Below, in pieces: positions 28,101 to 38,379 of a DNA stretch of 64,000 nt. The stretch spans positions 21,776,422-21,840,421 of the forward strand of contig CM055109.1 in NCBI GenBank assembly GCA_029204225.1. Direction: 5' to 3'. The position numbers were made by a program, and so were the translations under genes. The notes beneath the pieces are model-generated. The model was not told the origin of the DNA. It searched no databases and saw only the letters and a program-made list of their open reading frames with translations. Source of the stretch: Diphasiastrum complanatum. Its lineage: Eukaryota > Streptophyta > Lycopodiopsida > Lycopodiales > Lycopodiaceae. Numbering within the stretch: the first letter of the stretch is position 1; each line of letters opens with the position of its first letter.

Positions 28101-30991
28101 TATGTACTATGAATATAAAGAATATTCAATAACCACAAGAATAGCTGAGCTCAAGTGCGATTGGAAAGTTTCAGTAAAGATGTCGTAACTTTTGCTTGCT
28201 TTGAGGCATCAACTAATAATTTAACAAAGTGTTTACATTCTTTTTTATCATTTGCAAGAATTTAAGGATATGCCTTTGCCGGGAGTGCCACCTGAAGACG
28301 TTGATCCCTCTGATGGCAAGAAAAGGAAATCTCATGACATATGGCGTTCAAATAAGAAACGAAAACCTTATGTAAGGAGGAAGTTATCTGAAATACAGTC
28401 GCAGGTCAGTGTGTGTTTCTTCTAATTGCCTGTATTCTTCTGGTTTATTCAAAAATGTAGTTCAAATGGCATTCCTTGATAGCAGTCCTCTTATGTTTGC
28501 ATTTCAGGAAAATTTGACTTCTGATAGCATTCTGAAATTGGAAGGAAACTTTGTGGGAAATAAAGGCAAGGGGGTCCAGAAATATAAGAAGACAATGTCA
28601 TCTCCACAAAATGCCCAACGTTTGGAACAGGAGTCTCATCTAGCAGCAGCCAATAAAAGCAATATGTTTGGAAAATCCAAAAAGAAAATGTTATCCTTGC
28701 ATAATGTCCAGCATCTGGAACAGAAATTTCATGTTCTAAACAACAAAAATTTCAGCAAAAAACGATTGAAAAAGAAAAGCAGCAAGCTGTTTAGTCAACT
28801 ATTGGCGGCACCAACAAGCTATCATGTGCTATCTAAGGATGCTACTGTGTTGCGAATGTTTCTAGATGAAGCTGAAAAATTGAAGGAAAAGAGCGAGGAA
28901 GAGATCAGTGAGCTACGCAACATTCTACTTAATAGGAGGTATCTTTCGACCCGGTTGGGTAGGTATCCAGATAAGGTCCTTCGAGTGTTTTTCTCTCTCT
29001 TGAGGAATCAAGACGCGCCTCTGAGCATTGGAAAGAATGAACTTATTGAGCTCTGTAGTAAGTGGAGCTGTAAGCACAAAAATTACTGGTGTTTGCTGGA
29101 AACAAAGCGCATCAATCTGTTCAAGAAGCAATTACTGAAGGCTGAAAAGGCTCAGATGGATCCGTGCTTATTAGATCTAATAGAAGCTTCAAATGAGAAT
29201 GAAGATGAGGGAGAGGTACTTGATACGCCTTTTTCGCACAAGAGCAACTCGTCCAAAGATCAGCGGATGGAAGGTAATTATAATCAGAATCAAGAAATTC
29301 TTGAAGACCTGAACAGGCCTTTTTCGGCAACCATTGATGGCATGACTGCAGAGATTGTAAGAAATGAAGTGGGTCACCAAGTGAATGGTGATTTTGATGA
29401 TCTGGCTACCAGGTTAGCCCGTGCAATCAATGGGGACTCTTTCATTCTGACTACTCAATCAGGTGGTCAGAATGTTTCGCTAGATAAGAGGCTATTGTCT
29501 TCAAATTATGCAGAGAATGCAAAAATTGCAGAAGACTTTGGAAGTAATATTGAAGCCTCATACAGACAAATCCAGTCACAGATTTTTGGAAATTTAGGCG
29601 AGAATACAGGTTTGGGTGACAGAGAAATAATTGTTGCAGCAGAAGAGTTGGGGCCTGATCATGTTGCATCTAGCAATGCCTGTCATCCCAAAGAAACTGC
29701 TTGGAAGGAATGCAGTGACATTGCTCTTCTGCCACAAGAAGTCAAGGATGGTGCGGATATTAAACCACAGGACAAGAAGTTAAAAGGTTCTGATGGGCCA
29801 GTTCAATCTTGTGGGTGCCAGATTTGCTTAAGAGACTCGACCTTTTGCTTTGGATGTGCTTGCAGTTTCTGTAGGACAGCTATTCAGCACAAGGAGAATT
29901 GGACCTTTACAAAGTGTCCTATTTGCAATCATCTTTGTCACCTTGAGTGTGCACTAAAATCCAGGAGAGCTGGGGTGGTGCCAGAACTAGGATTGGATGG
30001 CGAATATCTATGCCCTTGCTGTCTCGAGAAATCTGATCTGGTCCCATTCTGGAGGGATAGAGTGAAGGATGCACTTTCGTGTATTGACATGACTTTGCTA
30101 CAGAAACATGTTACATCTGCAATACTCGTGTTGAATGGAACACACAGAGAAAAGTATGAGAACATCCACAGAAGCGTTATGGAGTTACACGACACTTTAC
30201 TTTATAACACTCCTTGCCCTGATTTGCATGCTATTTTGCATGATATTCAGGAAAAAATGGATAATTGTGCAGAGCTTCAGAATCACATGGGTGAGCTCTG
30301 ACTATATTCTTATAGTATTGAGAGCTCTTTCCTTTCAATTTATTTAAAATACTGCAGTTAGACTTAATGAAGGAATACTTTTCTACTTAATTGAAGCAAA
30401 GATGATGCTTCTATGATTAATATGCAAGTTGTATTGAGTAGAGTCATGGCAAAGTTGTCTAATCTGTCAGAAGTTTGTGGTGATACAGGAAATTCAACTG
30501 GAGCAGATGCAAAAGATGCGATCTTAAAGGAAGAAGAGAAACTGTCAGAATGCCGAAAAAAGGCAGCACTGGACTTTGTGGAATGGCTTAGTGCTGAAAA
30601 AAATGCCGATACTCAACGAAGTTTTTTGAGAGATGTTACAGAGCTTGTGAAAAAAGCCGAAGAGAACGTAAGTATGAAAGCTGATCGAGCCAAAACTTCC
30701 AGGGACGCTGTGAAAAAAGTAGAAAAACAGTTGTGTTTGATGAAACGCAGTTGCAGTGGTAAAGCACTTTCTCTTGAACAACTAGAAAACCAAAGGGCAG
30801 CATTGGATCTAGAGCTTTCAGAATTAGATAGTTTGCAGGAAAAAGTTAGCACCATAACCTCTGAATTGCAAGAAAGTTCAGCTAGGCAGTACTCTTCATT
30901 ACTTGAGGAAGTCGAGAACCAAAGAAAAAGAGTGCTAGCCACTAAGGCTAGGTTGGAAGAGATGGCATCTACAATCAATTTCTTTACTTAA
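25168..30991 (+). CDS. MBD-like + VEL/Oberon-type PHD + coiled-coil chromatin protein (4 exons, 962 aa)
   Basis: Exons are 25168-25537, 28259-28404, 28508-30290 and 30402-30991. All introns are GT-AG (2721, 103 and 111 bp) and every join keeps phase, giving 2889 nt. Basic tracts lie at residues 36-54 (KPKPKKRRP) and 144-159 (KKRK...NKKRK), likely nuclear signals. Residues 68-126 form an MBD-like domain (PPGW at 70-73, DMYFCSPTGEKFRAK, DTLPNPPPF), closest in style to plant MBD10/11. Residues 607-730 are a VIN3/VEL-Oberon PHD superdomain: CGCQIC, FCFGCACSFC, CPICNHLCHLECALKSRRAG and LDGEYLCPCC, then a helical tail containing VLNGTHREKY. Residues about 800-960 are Lys/Glu-rich coiled coil. No FN3 or VEL domain is visible. 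Role inferred: a nuclear chromatin reader or adaptor. The ATG (GCTATGGCG) is the first in frame. A QM hexamer repeat follows at residues 13-19. Confidence 0.85.
25538..28258 (+). other. Long first intron of the MBD-PHD gene
   Basis: The donor is G|GTGAGA after the MBD codons and the acceptor TTTGCAAG precedes a phase-1 exon. The 2.7-kb interior has no transposon domain or simple repeat that I could identify. Short open frames inside it are not supported. Confidence 0.8.
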
Positions 30992-33900
30992 AAGCATCAC
31001 TTCCATGTTTCAATGAGTGGCCTTTTAAGTTTTGAAGCTTAGTCCCTGCTGAAGTTTGGATTGCTAGGAGCACTGCAATGCATTCGACCTTGGCCCTCTA
31101 GTCTTCTAGAACATTTTTTACAATATGCAATGAGAGGTAGATAATGTAAATCCTGTTTGTCCATGCAGCTGTAGGTAATATGGTAGCTTTGTGATTGTGA
31201 AGAATTTGTTTCAATCATCAAGTGATCTCTTTCAGAAACATTTGTTTTCCACCTGTTGTCACCTTCGGCAGATAAAATCTACTCTCTTACTAACTATTGT
31301 TTGGCAAGTTTATTTGGGCTGTGTTTTTCATGTGTGTGTTTGCTCATCCTTAATATGGCTTTATGTTGTCATGAGTGAATTCTCCTTGGACCTTTATATA
31401 TTCTTGTTCTGTAAAAACTTCAGAAACTTCATTCTATTGCATGCCAATGGTGGATCTGAGCCACATCTTCATTCATGATGGTCAAAACTTATTTTGTTGT
31501 TATGGGAACTGTGATTGGAGTTCTCTAGAAGCCTCATGTTTGATATTTGTGCTATGTCTGAACTCTGAAGTTAATTTTGTCATCTCAAAGGTTTTCTTTT
31601 AAGAACATGTGTACATGTTCAAAGTAAATCTACCCTTGTAAAAGTAGATACACTAGATGCAGCATTCTGCTGTAAGATGATTTTGAATATTTCTTATCGT
31701 TATAAGCCTCCAGTCTGATTTGTTTCTATAGAAGTACATTATTGGAGCTAAACACAGCCTCCTGTTTGATGGTTTTCAATGTCGAAGGTTTCAATATAAA
31801 CTATTCAACTGTCACTGAAGACTATGTCTGGAGGATTTTTCATAGTTATCAATAAAAGCATCGATCCCACCCTTTAGTGTCCATATCCTACTCAATACTA
31901 CAATACCTAATTTCAAAGTTATTGGAGGTGAACCTTATAAATCTAATCACAAGGAGAATAGTCAATCTAAGAAAGATATGCACACTGATAATCTGCTCTT
32001 TAACAAAATGAAAAATTAGTCACAAGATCAGGCATTTATGTTGACGTCCAGTATTTCCATCTAAAGAATCTGCCTCATTTTATATCTGACATAAAATGGT
32101 TTTCGATTGGCTGGTTAGTACTTTAATTTATCAAATTTCATGTAATTGCCTTTCTTACACATCATCGGGTTTGGTTCCATGTTCCTGCCTGGGGACTTTT
32201 AGGCTTAGTCCAACATTTATGCTTGTGCAGTCATGATTGAGCAGTTTCTAATTTGGTGCAGGCCATCAGGCCATCATAGTGGCTACAAGGTATGTTCTTT
32301 CTTCAGTCATGTATCTCCAATCCCATTTTGCTATAATTTAGTTAAGTTAGAATTCAAAGTTAGCACTGTGATAGTGCACTTGAGGGGGGTCCTATAATTC
32401 TTCTACCGTATCTCATGACCTCTCTTTCCTCTCCTTTTACTAAGCTTGTGAACTTGTACCCTGCGTAAAGCTAATCATTTGTAGGCCTTATTCCCAAAAG
32501 CATCCCCTCTCAAGTGCTGGGCTGTTATTCATTAAGTTCCTCTGCTGCTGGGCTATGTGCATGGGTGTATCTGCACAAACATAACCAGTCTTGCTGGGAG
32601 AAGTTGATTCATGAGCTGCACAATGCAGCTTCCACTTCCAAGGCCTTCTCTATTGCTATTGCTTTTCGAAAAAATGTGGAAATAAGTTTGACAGGCTCAT
32701 CAATGCTGTATTTGAGCCCCTTAGATAGAAGAAGAGTGACCATTTGGCTAGAAGATAGAAGAGTTGAAAGTCAGGGCTGCTCAATGTTTTGAACCACATT
32801 GAATGTTGCTGTCTAAAAACATTAACTAAATGAGATACCCAACAATTCTAATCAGTTTTTTTTTCCTCGTGAAGGTGCAATGGGGAGTATCGTCCGTTAC
32901 TTTGCCATGGTAACAGCAAGCTATTGTGACATTTAGCTAAAAGCTCAAAGTGTCACTGATATATGAGTCCGAGCATCAAAAGAAGTGCATCAAAAAAAGT
33001 ATATTTTTTTGAACTTTCTAATTTACAAAAAATGCAATCTTTGTTCACTAAATGATTCCACCATACACTAGAATATTTTGTGACAAATTGGTATGTGTTC
33101 AAGTTACGTATATTTCAGACACTGAGAGGAACAATGGTAAACTATGTAATGCAAGCATTCAACAAATGAGAATGGAGATCTTTCCTAGGACAACCCTCAA
33201 GGGGAAATATACTAGAACGGATTATATTGTGGGTGCTAAAGAAACCTAGTGCAACATGTAGTTCCCACTACTTTTTAGTTGCCCCGCCTAGTGAATGTGT
33301 TATATGGGTCTGTCCATAACGATCGCCTAGGACCTTGACATTGGCATTCAACATGAAGCCTTTATAACACATTCAAAGTGTTGAACATATTCAACAAGTA
33401 CTTGTCTACTTGGCAATTCTTTCCAAATTTGAAGGTTGTTGGAGATGGTGACTCCTACAATTGAAGTTTCAATCTCCATATACTGGCCATCACCCCTTGG
33501 GTGGTTGAAGTTGCCTAAATCTTGATCTTTCCTTTCAAGTTCCTCGATCTCTAGTGGCTATAGTATGACCCATTTCTAACTACTACCTTAATTTTGTTGT
33601 CCCTACCTCTTGCTTGTACCACACCATGTTACCAAGCTTGGCATGAATCATAGTAACTCATTGTTGACTCATTTGACTTTAGATAAAAATCCTTGTGCAA
33701 CTCCACCAATTTCTTTTAACCTCTTTTGATGCACTACCTTATGCTTTTTTACATTCGATTGCCTCCATGCCTTCAACTTCCTTTATATCTGTTCCTTGCT
33801 TTACAATTTTCTCAATGTTAACATCTTTTGGTAAGTGGCTTGTCCACAACGTGATTTGTCTTTTTAATCCATCCTACTAGATTGGACGGCTTCTTCTTTA

Positions 33901-34837
33901 TTATTGATGCATTTTTATGAATGATTTTTAGAGATGGGTAAGTTTTATCAATTTGTTCTTATCAAATGTCATACTCAACTTTCATGCGGTTTTGCTCTTC
34001 AATGGTGAAGTAGATGGTTTTGTCTTCAGCCTCATTAGTGTGAAGCTTTTAGGATTTTGATCTTTCACTTTGCTCTTCTACTTCTTGAACACTAATGTTT
34101 TCACTCCACCCAACCTTGAAAGTATTTAAGAAGAAGTCTCATCACTCTTCTTCATTGGGTCACCTATTGTTGATTAGTTTTCGTCCTTTTGGATTTGTTT
34201 TGACTCCACCGCTATTTAGTTACTAATTTGTTCATCATTGAGTGATGGGAACGTCTTGCTCTTATTCAATTTTGTTGGCTTAGTCTTATTATTGTTGATG
34301 CACATGTGCTAGCATTTCCACTCTCTCACTTATCTTTTTAGACTTTTTGGCCTATTGTATTGAGGTACATGCATTGGATGTGACCATCTTGTGTTTCTTT
34401 GTCACCTTTCTACATGTTTGACTGATGATATAGTAAAAAATGTAGGCACAAAGATCTTCAAGTTCATAATCCCTTCAAGTTTTCTATTATCTATATTGCC
34501 AAGTAGTTTGTGATAGATAATTGTGGCTATAGTAGCCACAAAAGGGCTATCATCATGAGGCTCAAAGTGTCTCAATAATGTATGATTCTTTCATGTGAAG
34601 TAGTTTATTGGCTCTAACTTTTGAGGATAGACTCTCTCTTTTTGTGATAACCATTAGCATTAAAATGCATCTTCAAACTAGACACAACTGTTAGTTGACA
34701 AAGCGAGGGTCTCTTGCTCAATATATATATAGAGGCAAGACGATTAGGGTATGTTGGTGATAGGGGGTGGAAGAGGGGCGTGCAAGATTTGGCGAGGTTT
34801 CTCCCTCCTCTCATTCGAGGGATTCAAAAGTAGATTG
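30992..34837. other. 3' flank and intergenic DNA of the MBD-PHD gene
   Basis: No domain-bearing frame was found. A 92-aa frame at 32514-32792 and a 65-aa frame at 33052-33249 have no recognisable motifs. 33690-34600 is T-rich with short minus-strand acidic frames. A downstream non-coding exon of the gene cannot be excluded. Confidence 0.4.
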
Positions 34838-35290
34838 GGAGGAAGGAGCTCATCATTTGATTTGTACATGCTACTTACTGAATCAATCTATCTTCTTATT
34901 GCGTTCAATATTATGTCAGAATGTATGCTTCTTTGTAGTCATTTGTAACTAATAAATCTCTTTTTGTTTTGTTTGATCTGTTGAAAACTTCAACACTGCA
35001 ATATTCTATACATCATTTCGCATTCTAAAATTTTTGGCTACAAAATCACTTTAGTACTAATGATTTCAAAGTTAGTTGCTAAAAGATTGGACATGATTTC
35101 TGGCATTATAGCTTTGTTCAATGACTGATGGGCGTAGTCATGCACTAGGAAAGAAGTCTCATTCCGTTGCTCTCGATAGTTCGGCCATATTGATAAACTT
35201 ACTTTCAGATGTTTGTCTGAAACAATATGCTCCGACAACTATTTTTTTGTGATAATCAAAGTGCTATTGCTTTATCAGCCAACCCTAGAT
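34838..35290 (+). mobile_element. Rearranged Copia fragment (LTR part joined to RNase H part)
   Basis: 34850-35190 matches 14270-14605 (LTR 3' half plus flank). Directly afterwards 35195-35290 matches 13480-13570, the RNase H codons around LLSDVCLKQYA...DNQS. In the other copy these pieces occur in the opposite order (RNase H, then LTR). A 5' LTR joined to RNase H by internal deletion would explain it. A small indel changes the frame within the RNase H scrap. Confidence 0.75.
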
Positions 35291-35364
35291 ATTCACCGCA
35301 GCGGATAGACCCTGAGAAAAGAAAAAATTTAAAAGAAAAATTTAAAAGAAAAATTTTATGATTT

Positions 35365-35760
35365 TTTTTTTCAATTTTTCTTTCATGAAAAAACAATAGT
35401 TTTATTTTCCCTTGGAAACCTTGAAATTGGTTCTGAGTGGGAGTCCATCCGCCAAGGCGGATGGACCCTGAAATTGTTTTTTTTTTTTTTAAAAGATGTT
35501 TTCAATTTTTTTTAAATTTTTCTTTCATGAAAAAACAATATTTTCATTTTCTCATGAAAAACTTGAAATTTATTTTGAGTGAGGTCCACAGCGAATATTT
35601 TCATTTTCTCTTGGAAAGCATATTTATGAAAAAACAGTATTCTCATTTTCTTTTGAAAAATTTGAAATTGGTTATTAGGGGGGTTTCATTTATAATTTTA
35701 TTTTATTTTTCTCAAAAACATAACAATGTTTCAAGAGATGCCCTAAGCACATAGCACACC
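35365..35760. repeat. AT-rich ~130-bp tandem repeat with one GC palindrome
   Basis: The block TTTCATGAAAAAACAATA..TTTTC..GAAA.CTTGAAATTGGTT recurs about three times (near 35388, 35525 and 35635). The first copy is followed by an 11-bp-arm inverted repeat with an AA centre (35443-35466; arm GTCCATCCGCC). The second copy has only GGTCCACAGCGAA at the matching place. Confidence 0.7.
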
Positions 35761-35926
35761 TTTTCCCAACACATTTTTAAAAATACATATGTATCTTGTA
35801 AACAAGAATAAAAAATGACCTTTGAAAATGATTTGCAACGACTTCAAGAAAAGTTGTTCAAATTCTAGTTTGGATTAAAATAACAATGATCAAAATAGTT
35901 GAGCTTATATAGTATTTTTAAGCTGT

Positions 35927-36290
35927 ATACAACTCATCAATCCATGTCTACGTTTTTCATTTTATTCTTGTTTGTGTACAGCTCATCAATCCATGCTTGT
36001 GTTTCTCGATTCTTCACAACTCATCAAGCAATGGTACGTTTTTTGTTTTTTTATTTTATTTTTGTACAGCTCATCAATCCACATCTGCGTTTCTCAGTTC
36101 TGCACAGCTCATCAAGCCATGGTACGTTTCTTATGAACCTATGTCTTTATTTTTTAGTTCTATAGTGCTCATAAAACTAAGCTACATTTCTCATTTTTCT
36201 CTTATTGGTGTACAGCTCATCAATCCATGTCTGCTTCTCAGTTCTGTGTTGTTCAATAAGCCATGGTACAGCTCATCAATCCAAGCCGAA
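35927..36290 (+). repeat. Minisatellite of GTACAGCTCATCAATCCATG units
   Basis: GTACAGCTCATCAATCCAT-like 20-mers alternate with CTCATCAAGCCATGGTACG-like ones. At least eight related units are spaced by CGTTTCTCAGTTCTG or TTTTCATTTTATT spacers. The higher-order period is about 130 bp. Frames through it are repeat artefacts. Confidence 0.85.
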
Positions 36291-36479
36291 ATTTCTCATT
36301 CATTTTATTTTTTACGTCATCTTGTGATATTGAATAAACTATATAAATAGTGTATGGTTCAAGACCTCTTAGTTGAACACCATATATTTTGAACCTACCT
36401 CATTGCAATACATACTTGTCTCTTTGATTTCTTTAGATTGTTCGATATTTTCAAAATTAAAAGAGCTAGATAGAAGAGG

Positions 36480-38030
36480 GAGGTGAGGAGGCTTGAACTC
36501 CCATTCCATCTGTCGCGTAAGACGAAGGAGTCCAAGCCCCACCTTATTTTAGGTTTAGGACTTTTAGATTCTTAAGCGAGGTGCATAGATAGCCCCCCTC
36601 CATCTGCCACTCCCCCCAAAGATTTATTTTTTAAATTTGAGTACAAAGTTCAGAATTTTATGGTTTTCTCTTTCTTCCAAATTTTTTATTTATATTTTTT
36701 CAAAACTTTTAATTTCATTCGCCACGACGAATGGGTTCAATCCATTTAAAAAAAAAAAAATGAATTTAGCCGCGTGACAGATGGAGTAAGTATATTTGTG
36801 TTTTCTGATTTTTTGACTTTCAAAAATTCTGGCTTTCGAAAATAGTAAAAAGATAATATTTTTTTTTCAAAACAATTTCAAAAAAAAAATGGACTCAGAA
36901 CCAATTCTTTTTAAATACAAAAAAAAGGAACAGCCATCTGCCGCGGCGGATGGACTTCAACGTTTTTTTTTCTAGTTTTTTTCATTACTGTTTTTTTCAA
37001 ACATATTAAAAAAAAATTAATCTTCTTTTTTTGCATAAAAATAATGAGGGAGCTTGATCCCCCTCCATCAGACACATGTCATTGTCTTGTTAATCTCATA
37101 AATTTTTTTTTGAAAATGACTCATTGGAAAAATCATAAATATAGGGAGTCCTGAAGGTAAATTTCGTTTATTTGCAAGGTTGCCAAAGTTTTCTTGTTAT
37201 TAAAGTGATTTTTTATTTTCTGACTTTCGAAAAATTCTGCCTTTCCAAAGTGGTAAGAATTTTTTATTTTTTTCCATAAATATTTTAAAAATAATAATGT
37301 GTTCAAAACAAATTCTTTTTTAAAAAAAATAACAAAAAAGAAGGAACAACCATTCATCACGGGACGGATGGATTTCAACATTTTTTGAAAAAAAAATGAA
37401 AAATGAAATTTTCATCCGCCGCAGCACACGGATTTTAATTTTTTTTTTTTTAATTTAATCTTGTTTTTTTGCAAAACAATAAATGGGGGGAGTTTGACCT
37501 AAGTTATTTTGAAAAATGATCCATTGGGAAAATCATAAATATAGAGAGTCTCGAAGGTAAATTTTCATTTGTTTACAAGTTTGCCAAAGTTATCTTGCTA
37601 TCAAAGTGATTTTTAATTTTCTGACTTTCGAAAAATTTTGTCTTTTAAAAATGATAAGAAGCTTCTGTTTTTTTTTTTTCCAAATTTTTTTATTTAAAAA
37701 ATGTATTCAGAACACATTTGTTTTCAAAAAAATACAAAAAAAAAAAAATTGTAGCCATCCACCGCAACAAATGGCCTCCATCCGCTGCGGCGGATGAACT
37801 TCAACATTTTGTGTGTGTTTTTTTTAAACGAAGATTCCATCCGCCGCGGCGGATGGAATCTTCAACGTTTTTTTTTTTTTCAATGAATTTTTCACTTTTT
37901 TTATCAAGAAAAAACAATGAAATTTCTATCTGTTGTGACAGATGAAAATTTCAATGTTTTTTATCTTTTTGAAGAAAAGAAAAAAAAAATGAAACTTCCA
38001 TCCGTCGGGGCAAATAGACTTCATCGTTTT
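36480..38030. repeat. ~400-bp tandem satellite carrying CpG-rich palindromes
   Basis: Three long units begin near 36810, 37205 and 37610. They share CTGACTTTCGAAAAATTCTG, a TTCAGAACAAATTCTTTT-like block, a palindrome, then poly-T and an ATAAATATAG.GAGTC..GAAGGTAAATTT block. The palindrome consensus is CCATCCGCCGCGGCGGATGG. Better copies are at 36934-36953, 37778-37797 and 37836-37855; decayed copies are at 36717, 37350, 37412, 37755, 37925 and 37998. The background is poly-A/poly-T, so the palindromes stand out sharply in base composition. No protein is encoded. Confidence 0.85.
37830..37863. repeat. 34-bp perfect palindrome
   Basis: The satellite palindrome is extended on both sides (GAAGATTCCATCCGCCG and its exact complement), giving 34 bp with no mismatch and no loop. 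It contains five CpG dinucleotides and a central CCGCGG (SacII-type) hexamer. Confidence 0.97.
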
Positions 38031-38379
38031 TTTTTAAAAAAAATAAAAAAGAAAAAGAAAAATGGATTTAAAAACTTTATTTTTCAAAAAAAATAATTGA
38101 AGCTTGCCACTGATTTTGTACTTTTTATAATGACGACTTTGTATCATCTTCATTTGGACATTCATATTGACTTGGTACCTTTATAGAAAAGAGGAGTCAA
38201 AGGATCATCAATATCTGCTGAGGAGCATCTACGTTATAGGGGCATAATGGTTTATTGAGATATTGTGAAAGATTGAGAAATTATGGACATACATTTTTAA
38301 TGTAGAGGATTCAGTTTTTGGAGAGTCACATCAGATCTATGTCCTCCTACAATCAAGAGAGAGAGAGAGTTTTTTACAA

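Noticed and set aside
32514-32792. 92-aa frame downstream of the MBD-PHD gene as a possible extra exon
   Set aside because: The gene already has a stop at 30991 in good context, and no phase-compatible donor before that stop was found; no motif in the frame.
37133-37945. Phe/Lys-rich small frames in the satellite
   Set aside because: They are products of poly-A/T tracts and shift between units.
36480-38030. Idea that the regularly spaced palindromes are a CRISPR array
   Set aside because: Units are about 400 bp with diverged AT-rich spacers, palindromes vary, and the DNA is plant nuclear with no cas-like genes.
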